A DNA stretch of 64,000 bases from Ostrinia nubilalis (Eukaryota > Arthropoda > Insecta > Lepidoptera > Crambidae), in assembly GCF_963855985.1 (NCBI RefSeq), contig NC_087100.1, forward strand, positions 7,909,001 to 7,973,000, given 5' to 3'. The position numbers and the translations under genes were made by a program. The notes beneath the pieces are model-generated. The model had not been told where the DNA came from, did no database searches, and saw only the letters and a program-made list of their open reading frames with translations. The stretch's first letter is position 1. The number at the start of each line of letters is the position of its first letter. This document shows positions 35,099 to 47,161 of the stretch, one piece after another.

Positions 35099-36006
35099 CG
35101 AAGGATATACTTAATAATAAACCCGCGAAATAAATAGGTCAGGATTACGTGTTCCTGTGTTTATTGTCTGCTGCGCATTATACTCGTATTACGCAAGACT
35201 GGCGCTGTTCCGACTCCGAGGCCTTGGAGGGCCTTGCACATTCCTTCGCATTTTTTACTTCGCTATGATTTCTCTAGTCAATTAAATCTAGTAATGAATA
35301 TACCTAACGAACCGATAGCAAATGCTGTTAGAGGGAAACTGATTTGAACAATATAGTTAATTAATTAAGATTAAAGTAGATTAAAGCTGAGTTGCACCAC
35401 CTAATTTTGACCGTAACTTTGACAATAACCGCTGTTTTTTGTATGGAGTTTGACAGATTTTTGACGTTTGTCAAAGTTAACTTACGTAATCTTACGATGG
35501 TGCAACCCAGCCTAAGTGTTGCTCGTATGCTCTTCGGTATGGTGGCTAGACTTGGAATGTGATGACTACTATTTGCATGGCGTCGGAGGGAAGAATCATT
35601 ATTCAAGTTTTTATTTCATTATGTGACGACTTGATATGTTGCCCTCTAATGTGAAAACGTCACTGCACTATCTGGTGAATTTCGACAGGAAAGCTACGAT
35701 AACAATTAACCACCCTATCCTGAAATTTAATGATTAGAAATGGGTAATTGGGTATGCTTATGTATCTTATGACAAATAATTTCATTTACCTACTTGTACT
35801 CTTTAATATCCCTGCTATACGAGTACTTAAGCATATATTGCAAAACAGATTTTTTCTATTAGATGTTTTTCATTTAGCGCTAACTAAGTAGGTGCTTTTG
35901 TAATACAGAGATGATGCTAGTCCGAGAGAGTAGGATTACCAGTGATACTTTTATCTGGGAAAATAAAGTAAAGAAGTTTTTAAATAAATAAAAGAGAGGA
36001 GACTGT
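35099..36006. other. intergenic, one MITE
   Basis: No gene. It holds the TAA-flanked MITE at 35385-35512; the rest is unrecognised AT-rich DNA. Confidence 0.4.
35385..35512. repeat. TAA-flanked MITE, copy 3
   Basis: AGCTGAGTTGCACCACCTAA on the left, TATGGAGTTTGACAGATTTT inside and ATGGTGCAACCCAGCC on the right, between TAA repeats. This is the same family as 4585. Confidence 0.75.
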
Positions 36007-36122
36007 TGCCCGTTTTCACCATCAATCCCTAATTTTAAAGTGAAGCCTATGAAACCAAAATGCCTGTTATGTGTCACAATGAGGGTCACTTAAAAATTAG
36101 GGATTGATGGTGAAAACGGGCA
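36007..36122. repeat. foldback MITE, 116 bp
   Basis: The arms begin TGCCCGTTTTCACCATCAAT and end in the exact complement ATTGATGGTGAAAACGGGCA. The pairing continues through CCCTAATTTT. Confidence 0.8.
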
Positions 36123-36432
36123 TGTTTCTACTAAGTGCTACCACTTTTAGGTATACGAAATTTATAGCGATGGAAACTTCTAGAATAAGCAATCGAACCT
36201 CTGAGAAAGGCTAGTAAACATGAGCAGACCCAAATGTGTACAAACAAATTAACGTTAGATATTCCCAGAAACACTAAATTCAGGTAAGCAATTAAAACTT
36301 GCAAACTTTCCGTTTTGATCAGTCGTTTCTGATTGTTCTTGCCAACTCGTACATCTGAGGTCAATAAATTCGTTTCACCTCGGAAAGTTGTCCCATACTG
36401 CTACATCGATTTCATTCAATATTTGTATTTAA

Positions 36433-37410
36433 CCTTTAACCGACGACGTGCGGTCTCACAGACCGCTCCGGTTTTTGAAATTGCTGGATTGCAATGTTCT
36501 ACTTACTCCCGTGTCCCGAGTGTCTCAGTACCTTCGAGTTTAGTTGCCCAAACGCCATTACAGGTAGTGGATACATCGACGAGGGCAGTTTTAATAAGAT
36601 AATTCTATTTAAAGTTCAACAGCGGTCTGTGGGACCGCACGTCGCAGACTACGTGACATTTTTGTACCATACTGAAAATTGCGTTTTTGTTTTAGACGTC
36701 TCATTTTTCGTAAAAATGATGGATTCTGGGCCACCACAACCTAGAAAAAGACATTTCCTAATGATATATTGATATTTGAACATAAAATTATGTAAAAGTT
36801 GGTAGTCTGTAAAAAAATACCGCGAAACGGGTGGTAAAGCAAACAGTGACATGTAGTCTGGGCTCTGACATGCCAAATCAGCCTGATGTCATTGCACCAG
36901 CTGCAAAAAAGACGTACATTTTAAACCCCCTTAATTGAAAACGAAATTATCTTACAGGTGTTACCTATGCATACCGAAAAAGCTTGGCATGCGGTAAAAA
37001 AAATGTCCTGATTGTGCCTAATGTTTACCCTACGTCAAATTTTTTTTATGCATGTAATGTACGTGTCATTTATTTTTATTTTATTCATTATGTTCACTAT
37101 ATTTAGGAAGGAGTATAGTTTTTATTGCTTTGATAAAAATTTACAAGTTATATAGGTATTATTGAGCTCTAGTGTAATTTCAATGAAATTAAGGGTCAAA
37201 AAAGTTTAAGCCATATTTAAATAAGAAATATACATTGATTCCTCGCAAATTATACGTATATTTATTTGTACTACTATAATGTTCTCAAAAAATATGAAAC
37301 CAATACACTTTTATGCAAAAAATGATTACTTTTTGAGTAAACAGTATAGCGGTCCCACAGACCGCACGTCGCAGACGGCGTGACAAAAAAATCACGTCGT
37401 CGGTTAAAGG
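36433..37410. mobile_element. piggyBac-like TTAA element, 978 bp
   Basis: It is flanked by TTAA on both sides (36429-36432 and 37411-37414). Its termini are CCTTTAACCGACGACGTG and the complement. TTAA targets and CCYT-type ends are piggyBac features. Subterminal repeats of GACCGCACGTCGCAGAC occur near 36633 and 37360. No intact transposase is present, and the ORFs of 77-92 codons inside are not recognisable. It is a non-autonomous derivative. Confidence 0.8.
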
Positions 37411-37414
37411 TTAA

Positions 37415-38119
37415 GTTTATAACTAGATATTGGCCGCGGCAGTACTCTATTATAATTATCTGAGAGATAAGTGGACGATAGTTACACTTGATTAATGATT
37501 TAGAGATGTTACATAACTAGATAAACTTAATTGTTTTAGCAAAACAGGCTTTTATAGAACCAAATGAATCAAGTTTAGTAAAAAAGTTAGTAGGCAGACA
37601 TTTATTTAAAAAAAAAAACAAAGAATGATCACACAAAACCAAATAGTTGGCAAATAACATAATTGCGATGTTTAAATACATATTAATAAATTAATGTATC
37701 AAAGCATTACTTGCAAAACTTATATCATAAAAGTAATAAAATTATTTCCGTAATCACGTTACTAAAGTCACAGGTTTTTATGGCCGATTTATGTACTAAT
37801 TTAAATTCCGTCTAATAATATACACCGTCATTATTTATTTACTTCGGTGTGCGTATACTGTGTTATTATAAGTTGTTTTACAACAAGACACTTGTTGCTC
37901 ATTTAGTTATCTATGTAAAGGAACGTAATTGACAACCTCCAGTATTTCAAGGATAGTAGAAACAAGTAGTTATTTTACATTAATGTAACCCATAAGTGCC
38001 CTTATCTGATATACATATAGACGACTGCACGTCAAGCTAATCACGGTGGTCTCTTATGTACTTAGCAATAGAGACGATTTTGCAACAAAAAACTTATAGT
38101 CTGATGCGCAGTCTGTACT
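37415..38119. other. intergenic, nothing recognised
   Basis: AT-rich DNA between the piggyBac-like element and the SINE. Confidence 0.4.
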
Positions 38120-38316
38120 ACTTTTTTTTAAAAATATTATTAGCAATTTGTATTGCCAAATTACTAATAGTCCCGTTGGCCCCTCGTGTTAGGCTAAATA
38201 AGCTTGTGTTACGAGTGGGCTCACCACAATAGTAGAGCGGCGGTGGGATTCGAACCCGCGTTCCTAGGATCTCGAGTCGGCCAGTCCGACCCCTTCACCG
38301 TTCGGCTATCTTGGCT
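38120..38316 (-). mobile_element. tRNA-derived SINE
   Basis: On the minus strand the head contains a pol III A-box (TAGCCGAACGGT, 38297-38308) and B-box (GGTTCGAATCC, 38246-38256). About 110 bp of unrelated body follow, ending in an A-rich tail near 38120. The acceptor arms do not pair (AGCCAAG at 5' has no CTTGGCT at 3'), so it is not a functional tRNA gene. Confidence 0.78.
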
Positions 38317-39300
38317 ATAAACTTACTGGGTACATAATTATTGTTGCACAGGAAATGTGTCATTTATACTGTTATTAGCCGGTTCCTGATTAACTCCCTG
38401 ATAGCCTATTATAAAATTAATTAGTTGTCAATAAAACCCCGAATTTTAGTCTCGGATAGAGGTATCTGGCAGTTGAAGTAATCGGTCAGCAACCTTCATT
38501 TGTTTATGTCAGATAACTGCCTATAACTTTACAGGAACTTGGGAACTTAGTGAAACTGACAAGACAACAGTGATTTATAAATAAGTAACATTTTATTTTT
38601 ATTTTATTTTTTTTATGTGATAGGAGGCAAACGAGCAGACGGATCACCTGATGGTAAATGATTACAATGTGTGTATTAATATCATATATTGGAACTTTAC
38701 AGGTACTAGTAAAACTGACAAAAATACTGAGATTTATAAATACTCGTAGGATGTAAGTGTTTTAATATCACATGTTGAACAGTCAGTCTAATCTATGCAT
38801 CCATCATCAAGGGGCGATGACCTTCATCTTGATGCATCGGAACGTATTGGTGTTGTTAAAAATAAACCGTAATTTATCATGACAGAGCTTAGAATAGCTC
38901 TGCATGTCATTCAAGTGGCATGACAGCCGGATTAGGGCTTTATAAAAGCATATTTTTGGAGTTATTAGAACTGTATTGAGTAGCTATAATCTACTCTCTT
39001 TGTTAACTAAGCGAAAACTTTTACCTTCCGTTTCATCGAAGGCCGAGGTTAATTGAGTTCAGCCTCGGTAAAGATGAAATATTGCTGTGTGTAGTATTTT
39101 TTAGATGAAGGCCACCTAAGATAGATAGATTATTATCGTTATTGCACATAAAACTGACAAATGAAAGAAATATCAAAATGAAACAGCATATAATTAAACA
39201 ACAGGCTTATCACTAGGAAGCGATCTCTTTCAGATGAACCATGGAGATGACTGTTGCTTAAGATGCGATGGTGATGATTGAACTTAGTTAGTACTACTTA
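38317..39300. other. intergenic, SINE-like scrap
   Basis: No gene. About 38608-38667 is a repeat fragment (GGAGGCAAACGAGCAGACGG, ATCACCTGATGGTAAATG) shared with 9101 and, inverted, 48231. Confidence 0.4.
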
Positions 39301-39518
39301 GGCCCAGTTTTTTGATTCATACTTAAAATAACAAATTGTTAAATTTTGCTACTAATGGTTAAATATTAACAAAATGCTAACTAATAGTTAAAAAATGTAC
39401 TAATAGTCAAGCTAACCATTGTTCGAAAAATATTTTTTTCTGATATTCAACCACTTGTCATTTGACATCTGCCAAATTTGACTATTCGTTATTTTAACTA
39501 CGAATCAAAAAACCGGGC
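39301..39518. repeat. MITE with GGCCCAG/CCGGGC ends
   Basis: GGCCCAGTTTTTTGATTC at the left pairs with GAATCAAAAAACCGGGC at the right. TTA and TTAA lie outside. It abuts a second element of the same family that starts at 39523. Confidence 0.7.
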
Positions 39519-39522
39519 TTAA

Positions 39523-40232
39523 GGCCCAGTTTTTTGTTAATATTTAACCATTAGTAGCAAAAGGACAATGACCAAAAGTGGTCCAAATGTCCACCATTAA
39601 TCCATTAATGAGACCTATATTGGCTTATAGTCCATTAAATAGAGATTAACTTTCAGTATGGGACGAAAAAAAAATAATCTGTCAGTAAAAAGTTATAACA
39701 CTTTAAAAAATTGTAGTAGTTTACGCGCTAATCTCTGCTGGTCCGACTTGAAAAATTATTTTTGTTATGGATAGCCCATTTATCAAGGGTGGTTTTGGGA
39801 TAAATAACATCACCCTACAACCAATAGGGGCGGAGCAGTAAAGACAAATGTTGTAAAAATGGGAAATATTATTCAGACGATTTCACGCGTACAAAGTCGT
39901 AGGCACAGCTAGTATAATATTTAATAAAATTCATCTATAAGCCCGCCCCACATGCGACATGACATAACATGCGTAGATTAGTCCAAAATGTGCAATGGAT
40001 AGAATGATATCAAGAACATTTTTCTGATGAAAAGGTAAAAAACAAACTTCTCATTCAGTCATAACTTTTTACTGACAGCATATTTTTGATTGCGGTTTGG
40101 TTATAATGAATCAGTATTTAGTAGACTATTTTACTACATAGCTCTCGTTAGTGGTGGACATTTGGACCACACTCTATACATTTTTGGTCATTGTCCTTTA
40201 ACAATTTTAACCATGAATAAAAAAACTGGGCC
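39523..40232. mobile_element. three-layer nested insertion
   Basis: Outer layer: a TTAA-flanked MITE whose ends are GGCCCAGTTTTTTG and ACTGGGCC (TTAA at 39519-39522 and 40233-40236). Middle layer: a separate inverted-repeat element, 39562-40198, with ends AGGACAATGACCAAAA and TTTTTGGTCATTGTCCT. Inner layer: a Lep1-type Helitron at about 39712-39912 ending CACAGCTAG. The nesting gives the insertion order. Confidence 0.72.
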
Positions 40233-40236
40233 TTAA

Positions 40237-41693
40237 TATAATACTCAGTAATAATATTTTAATAACACTAAGGTTGAGTTGTACCACCTTTAACTGTAAC
40301 TGTAACCATAACCGTAGTTTTTGTATGGAGTTTGACAGACTTTAAAAAAAGTTAAAGTATATGGTGCAACCCACCCAGTCTAACTTTTAACTAACACTAA
40401 ATTAAATTAGCTCGGCTGAATCATCGTGAATAAAACGATTTGTTTAAATAATAGAATTCACTATGTAAATACATATAATGTAAATACTGGTAATAGATAC
40501 ATCGCAGACACGACACGTTCGACCGGTTGTCAGACTCACGACCGGTGTGCGCCCGAATTGCGAGTCAAGTTCACATGTCGTGCGTGAGTACGTCATCTGA
40601 CATAACGGTTAGGTGCTGCGTAAACGGTGAAACAAGATACAATTATATTTAACCGACTGCAAAAAGGAGGAGGTTCGAAATTTTGATTGTATTGTTTTGT
40701 TGAACTAATCACAGGCTTGAACTTATTATGGCTTGTGTGGTATTTTACTATAGGTAAAAATAATTTTCATAACATGGATTTTATGGCGCATTTCACTTGC
40801 ATGACTCTTGTCTTCCAAACGACTTTGTAGTTTTGCCATCCTTCGTTAGATGAAAACTTTGATGGACAAATTACCGGTCCTTAATTTGCCTTTGAAAAAA
40901 ATACTAAAATAAATAAATAAAATAAAAAATAAAAATTATTTATAGACAAACACAGTCCATATTATGTTAGTAAAAAATTGATCTAGAAGAAAAATTTTGT
41001 TGTAGTTTCAAGTGATCCCTTCTTTTTGCGTAGAATTTAATTTGAGAAACGCAATGAGGAGCTCGCGATCAAATCACAATCGTATGTATGTTTTATTGTC
41101 TTCAGGCACAGAGCACATCAAGTTATTTGTAGAGCTGCGTGGCTTGTTGTTGTCTTTATTCACTTAGAAAAAAAAGGAAAAAAATACATACAATATTTTT
41201 TAGGGTTTTTAAACCTACTTAAACAAAAAACAAAAAACAATAAATTTACTGTACTTCAATAGAAATTTCAAGAGCATTCAGTCTTAATTATTTTTCTATA
41301 TTATTACCTTTACCCCGTGTTTACTGTCTACGCTTGCGTGGAGCCTAAACCAAAGAGAGGCGTGACGGATACCGTAGCAACACGTCATGGACATTTAACG
41401 TATCGTTTATTGTTTTTGTTTTGACATTACAGTACCTATTGATTTGTTAATTTCGTTTGTTTTGTTTTTATTATATTCAGTTGTTGATATCAGGCACTAA
41501 ATCGGTCTTCCTATATTTGTTTATCACGTCAAAATGTTAAAATAAACTACTGGAACTTGATCAACAATGTTTTGTAATTTTATAAAAAACAGGAAATCTT
41601 CGAAATTGTTTTTCAAATGCGTCATTTAAAATAGGAAGTAAATCAGGTTCTATATTAGTTTCCGAATATTTTACTTGTATATTTCCTAAAAAC
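40237..41693. other. intergenic with one MITE
   Basis: No gene. It has the TAA-flanked MITE at 40272-40380, a fragment of a common lepidopteran repeat near 40650-40700 (AAAAAGGAGGAGGTTCG) and a GC-richer patch at 40500-40620. Confidence 0.4.
40272..40380. repeat. TAA-flanked MITE, copy 4
   Basis: GGTTGAGTTGTACCACC at the left, TGTATGGAGTTTGACAGAC inside, a diverged right end (GGTGCAACCCACCCAGTC) and TAA on both sides. Confidence 0.65.
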
Positions 41694-42149
41694 TATACAA
41701 TATGTAACAAAAACACCGTCCGATCCGAAAGGGTCATAAAGTAGCTTTAACAACATTACCAAAACAAGTATCAAAATTACGTAATTAATAAAAACAATTT
41801 TTTTATCGATTTTTAAAGTCAATAAGTTTAGCAATGATTTACCCTACAACGGGGAAATTTTCAAAAAGCGTTAACACTCTGTCGGCGCGCGGCTTTTTTT
41901 AAGACGCTGGGGGTCATGACCTTATGACGTCGCTACGCGTGCCGGCGCATCTCTACCCCTCCCGCGTACCCTCTACACTGCAGTTCGGATTGCCATGTAA
42001 GCTTTTTTATTTTTGTAAATTTTGTATTTATTTTTCATGGGGTATTTTTTTTATAATATTTTATGAAAATTATTACACAAATGGAATCTTAACTCGATAC
42101 CTATTAACACCTTAATGGATCGGACGGTGTTTCCGTTACACATTGTATA
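41694..42149. repeat. foldback element with 32-bp TIRs, 456 bp
   Basis: The left end TATACAATATGTAAC...CCGTCCGATCC pairs with GGATCGGACGG...GTTACACATTGTATA at the right, with a few mismatches. The interior holds a short GC-rich patch near 41885-41990. The 63-codon ORF there is chance. Confidence 0.7.
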
Positions 42150-43245
42150 TCATAAATTAAAAAATAACAATGAGTCGTTCAATTTATTATGTATTTGAAA
42201 AAAAAAAGTATTTAAGTAAGTTTATATCCGTTGTCTAGTACTCATAGTACAAGTTTTGCTTAGTTTGGGTCTGGCGGCGGAGTGTAAAATGTCAAAGGAT
42301 ATAATTTATTTATTTATCGGCCTGGTGAAATAAAGCCATAAAAGTAATTTGTTTTCAGCGCTCCTAACTTTTACAAGTAACAGTATTACACCTTACCTTA
42401 CCACTGTTAGGACAAAAAATAGGCCAGTGCTGTAACAGAAACAATAAATGTTAACACGACTGAAGCCGGGGTGGGTCGCTAGCGTGAAAATAGGACATCT
42501 GAAAGGTGTTATTATTTATTACAAAAAGTCTGTTTATTTTCAAGTCCCTGTTTATTTTCAAGTCCCTGTTCATTTTCAAGACATTTATCGAAAACCATTA
42601 AATATTTAACCGCACTTAGTCCCTAGATACGACAACAAGGATGCCAGGTATTACGGCTAATTCAATTATTTCGATTAAGTTGGGTAGAGTTCGTTGTCGT
42701 ACGTTAATCCCGTGCTAATTAGAAAACTTGTCAATTAATTGGAACTTCATAAATTAATAGAGAACACAAAATAAGTTAGGACTGTTAATTAGACCTTGAC
42801 AATTTTTGATCTAATTAAAAATTATAAGGTTAAATGGAGATTTAAAGAAAAAGGTAAGTGTTAATATCGTGTTCCTTCTAAACGTTAATATTATGATCAT
42901 ATGAGTACAACGCTTTTTGTTTTGGTTGGTGGTACAGCTTTGTAAATGATTAATATAATTTAATTAATAAAAGGTAGGATTATTTTTAGTATTGGAAGAG
43001 GAAGTGTTTTCTGAATAAATTATCGAAACACAAGATGACACGAATTATTGAAATCATCGCTCTATCATCTCGAAGAGTACCCAACCTGTTATGCGTGCGT
43101 GTTATTCTTTTTAGTAGTATGCAAAATTTCGGATATGACCTTTACTACTCGACATTAAGGTGTATTATATTGTATCGTCACGAGCAGATGCTGTGGCAAG
43201 ACAAAAGAGGGCTAGTTTGGCCTGTTTTGAAATCGTGACGAGTCA
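42150..43245. other. intergenic, upstream of the two-exon cuticle gene
   Basis: No gene or clear element. A 67-codon ORF at 43035-43238 stops just before the TATA box and has no recognisable domain. Confidence 0.4.
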
Positions 43246-43280
43246 TATATAAGTTCTTGAGGCGGGAGCTGGTCATCAGT
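43246..43280 (+). promoter_or_regulatory. core promoter, TATA plus TCAGT initiator
   Basis: TATATAA lies at 43246-43252 and TCAGT at 43276-43280, 30 bp apart as in the other cuticle genes. A 5'UTR of about 65 nt leads to the ATG at 43343. It lacks the ACACAGACC block. Confidence 0.75.
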
Positions 43281-43342
43281 CAAGAGGAGACCTCGTAGTG
43301 GCAGCTTGTTTGCTTGTTAGACGAGATCGAAACCTATTCAAC

Positions 43343-45177
43343 ATGTACAAATCGGTACGTCACTTACTTTACTTTATAAGATTTCGGCGTATCGGCTGCA
43401 GCATAGCAGCCGAAACGTCAAGCCGTGAATACATATGTAACTCATATAAAAAATATCCTTTGACCCATGTTTCTCTACTTTCCTTTACTAATTACTATAC
43501 ATCCTCTACTAAATTGTCTAGAAGAGATCGCTTCCTAACGATAAGACTGCCAGAATGGTACTGTTTTGCATTTGTATTTTCTTAATTTATCAGTTTTATG
43601 TTCTGTGAAAATTAGTAGTGTCTGAGACATTGTAAGCAATGTCGCATATACTCAAATCAAATCAATTGTTCGAAAGAAAACTCCGACCTAAAATTTATCA
43701 TTATTTCCCACTCTGTTTATGTTTTGGAAAAATTAAGAGCTACCTTAGCGTACCTCTTTCACCTCCAGTTCATTGCCACCGGCGTTATAACTCATTTCAA
43801 ATTCCTTCATTGCCCTGAATCGTTTATAAATTTCTAACTAGAACCTAGACGCAAAAAATATTGCGACCTAATTTAGGAATTTGGGATTCCTTTACCTGAA
43901 ACAATTTCGGGTTCGTCGACCGACCCATCCAGTTCTTATCCATTAGCTTTATTACATCGCTTTTATAATAACGGTTGGCACATTGTTAAGCGTAGCCAGA
44001 TGTTTCGCCGGGCACGGAAGGGTTAAATCCTAAGGGAACACTTAAAATTACGCACCCTCTTAGTTTTGATTTAACTTAGGTACTTGTTCCTGACATTTAG
44101 ACGATTCAGCAAAAATGTTAGACAGTTTAGAATTTGTTTCGTTAATTTGAACAATACTCGTAATACGCATTATATCGACTATTATTACGAGTCTTTAAAA
44201 CTTCATAAGCATATTATTACCCGAATTGTGTAACAAAATAACATACACTATTATACTGTTACATTTTATACTGCTGAATGGTCACATTAATTGATCTTCA
44301 ACTATCCTGTGCCTCAACTCTGTAGCTCGCATCGTTCTTGTTTGTGTCTAGCTCTCTATCAGATAAATAATAATCCGCATAGAAGTTGGATTTTTTTGCC
44401 ATTTTGTTTCGTGCCTTCGGTGCCCGATTTAACACCTTGTTTGAGTTGAATTTGTTGCGGCGCTTCTTCTCAGAACTTGCCAAATGTTGGTCTCGAAGCA
44501 CTGGGCTAAGGGCTATATTTCACAGGGACACTATGGCGGCGCAACCAGTCGCCGGCTACCAACAAAATGTATGCAGCTCTATAGATAGTTACTCACCTGG
44601 TGTCCGTTTGGTTGCGCAAAGCTGCATACATTTTGTTGGTAGCCGGCGACTGGTTGCGCCGCCATGATGTGCCGGTGAAATATAGCCCTAAAAGTTTATG
44701 AAAATGTAAAAGTTCCATATGAGCAAAACTTTAAGGTTTTTTATTAGACTTTTATTTTTATTCTTTTATTATTTTAATATTTGGCTATTTGTAAGCACTA
44801 TTTAATAGTCCAAGCAAATAAAGGACTTGACTTTGACTTTGACCTTCTTAATTTTTCTTTTGTTTATTTTATGTCTTCCTAATTTTTCTTTTGTTTATTT
44901 CCAGATCATCCTTTTCGCCATCTTGGCTTGCGCCGCCGCTGCGCCTGCACCTTCGCACGTGCTAGCTTACTCCGCCCCTGCTGTGGTGTCGTCTGTAGTC
45001 CAGCCTGCTGTGTCGAGCTACTCTGCATACTCCAGCTCTGTAGTCCACGGCTCCCCTGTAGTGCCTGTAGTCCACTCAGCGCCTGTAGTCCACTCAGCTC
45101 CTGTAGTTCACTCAGTACCTCTTGTCCACTCAGTACCGGTCGCCTACTCCGCCCCTGTACACACAGTATTAGTCTAA
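43343..45177 (+). CDS. two-exon cuticular protein, 94 aa
   Basis: Exon 1 (43343-43354) encodes only MYKS and ends at a strong donor GTACGT. The intron is 43355-44904 and ends TTTATTTCCAG. Exon 2 (44905-45177) continues in phase 0 with [20 protein letters not shown] and stops at TAA. A first exon of four codons with the intron inside the signal peptide is the classic layout of insect cuticle genes. Residues 1-17 are the signal peptide. The mature protein is Val/Ser/Pro/His-rich, with six PVVHS-type repeats ([20 protein letters not shown]) and no R&R domain. A poly(A) signal lies at 45386-45391. The intron carries a LINE-like scrap near 43495 and a MITE at 44510. Starting at 44827 instead would lose the signal peptide, so the spliced model is preferred. 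Confidence 0.88.
44510..44688. repeat. Harbinger-like MITE in a cuticle-gene intron, 179 bp
   Basis: Arms of about 70 bp: GGGCTATATTTCAC...GCAACCAGTCGCC at the left and the complement at the right, between TAA repeats (44507-44509 and 44689-44691). The arms are nearly identical, which suggests a young insertion. Confidence 0.82.
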
Positions 45178-45385
45178 GATAGCATTTATGTATAAGTTAA
45201 TAACGATAGAAATTCTTTACCTTTATGTAGTTTCCAAGTTTTCGAGTAAATTCTGTAACAAACTGACAATGTGATCCTTAATTTTTGGTTTTTGAAATGG
45301 TTTGTGCTTTATAGTTTTTAAATTCTCCAAATTTTAATATATTTCTCTAAATCGGCAAATGTATATGTGATATTATAAGGATAAT

Positions 45386-45391
45386 AATAAA
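45386..45391 (+). terminator. poly(A) signal of the two-exon cuticle gene
   Basis: AATAAA, 209 bases after the stop codon; no closer canonical signal is seen. Confidence 0.55.
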
Positions 45392-45638
45392 GGACCGGGC
45401 CACTTTTGACCCGTGAGCTCCAAAGCGTACAATAATAATATTAATTTTAAAAAAGCAAGAATATTTTATTTGACATTATAATTCTCCTTCTCCCCAAAGC
45501 TATGAATTCACGAAATAAGTAAAACTAACATCGACATTCAAGACTCCATAAGGTCTCACAGTGCGCGTGGACGCACAGGATGACACACGAACCAATCACA
45601 GAGCTCTATTCAACGCTGTGCGTTCGATTTGCTGCTTC

Positions 45639-45821
45639 GGGTTAGTAGTAGTTTCGCACGATTTTCCTTCGCATGTGCGAAACGTCCCCTTTCAATAATA
45701 ATTTTAGTAGGCGTTTCGCCCGGATTTATCAAAAGTATTAAAAACGGGTGCGAATCGACCCCTTTGAGAACTAGTAATTTCATTCGTGCGAAGGAAAATC
45801 TTGCGAAACTACTACTAACCC
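45639..45821. repeat. MITE with 8-bp target duplication, 183 bp
   Basis: The ends GGGTTAGTAGTAGTTTCGCA and the complement TGCGAAACTACTACTAACCC are exact (one offset base further in). They are flanked by 8-bp repeats GCTGCTTC (45631-45638 and 45822-45829). The overlapping ORFs on both strands simply reflect the palindrome. Confidence 0.85.
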
Positions 45822-45829
45822 GCTGCTTC

Positions 45830-47098
45830 ACTTAAACAAGCATCGTTTATGAATACGGGCGTTAAAGTGGTATATAGGAGATTCATGTTTGTAAGGTAAA
45901 CTTATCTCTTGTTATGTGGGGAGAGAATGTAGAAATGTATGCTTTTGGCAAGTTCCTTTGATTGCGGAGTGCACAATCAAAACTTTCAGAGAGAGAGAGC
46001 CATGCGGGTGATATGCTATTAGGCCCGATTCGACCAAACTTTTATCCGAGAATAACTCCTGGTATAACTGGCACATTGAGTTTCAGTATGGGAAATACTC
46101 GTATTATTATTCTAAGATTAATATTCATTTACTCTTGTTTGGTTGAATCTACCTTAAGTAGTTGATTATAATAAAGTTATGGATAAGTTAAAAAGCTCAA
46201 CCTACTCGTAGATAACAAATAGGCATATGAGTTTCAGTTATTGATTAATTTTCATCAGTTCTAGTGATTCAGAGCTTCCTATTCGTATACCAGTTATATT
46301 TATAAATGATCTATAAAAAGCAAATAGTAGGAAAATGACAATAGCAAATATACCAAACGTGATAGGAAATACTACAAACATTTTATCTTTAATTTTCTTG
46401 ATGCCAGAAACATTTTTCTCAAATGTTATGTTTAGGCGGTCGTTGACTCTTAAAGGTTAACGACTCTATCCTTTACATTCGAAATAGTTCCAGTATACTA
46501 TTATAATGTTTAGTTATTGTTCCCTTTGAATGTAGGGTAAACACACCACGAGAAACACTTGTCAATTATTGCATCATTCTCATAACCAATGTCGAATACA
46601 TAAATCTAATAATAGAATAGAAAGCTTAATTATTATTTTATTATGCAATAAAGGCTTGAATTTCATGTCAGATTTTTTGGAATCCTAAATTAATTAAATA
46701 AGCATGTGTGCGTATGGGCTTGCACGTATCGTATCCTACATACTACGTAATCGTGAGTTCGATGCTTGGAAAAAGGATGAACATAATTATTGAAGTATTT
46801 ATATTAATTGGCTATTTAGTTATTGCATAACATAAAGTGAATGGCCCTTTATCAAAATGTTCAAGGTAAACACGGAAATAGTGTCGATTCCCGAGAAAAT
46901 GCATTCTGATATCAAGCTCGAAGAGTTTAGAGTCCAAGATAGATTAGAAGTGGTTTACGCTGACCGAAACTCAGAGCCCGCCACGCGCCCTTACCTAGGT
47001 GCTTTTCTTTACGCGAACGACCTATAGCCAACGCCCTGAATTGCATATTTTACCAACGTCACAAAGGTATCTAGGAATACGCCTACTAATCGGACCGG
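45830..47098. other. intergenic, with conserved cuticle-gene upstream block
   Basis: No gene. From about 46940 to 47098 the DNA matches the region upstream of the tandem copy (about 52420-52579) at roughly 85-90 percent by eye. Shared text includes AACGCCCTGAATTGCATATT and CACAAAGGTATCTAGGAAT, so this may be a duplicated proximal enhancer. Confidence 0.5.
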
Positions 47099-47134
47099 TA
47101 TAAAAGCTGAAGCCAAAGGGGTAAATGCATCAGT
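47099..47134 (+). promoter_or_regulatory. core promoter, TATA plus TCAGT initiator
   Basis: TATAAAA lies at 47099-47105 and TCAGT at 47130-47134. AACACAGACCAC sits directly before the ATG (47149-47160). Confidence 0.8.
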
Positions 47135-47161
47135 TACACTTCGTAAACAACACAGACCACA

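Noticed and set aside
38228..38316. A tRNA gene on the minus strand
   Set aside because: A- and B-boxes are present, but the acceptor stem does not pair and a SINE body with an A-rich tail follows.
44827..45177. Using ATG 44827 as the start of the small cuticle gene
   Set aside because: The residues before IILFAIL read through an obvious polypyrimidine tract and acceptor; the 12-nt exon at 43343 restores a normal signal peptide.
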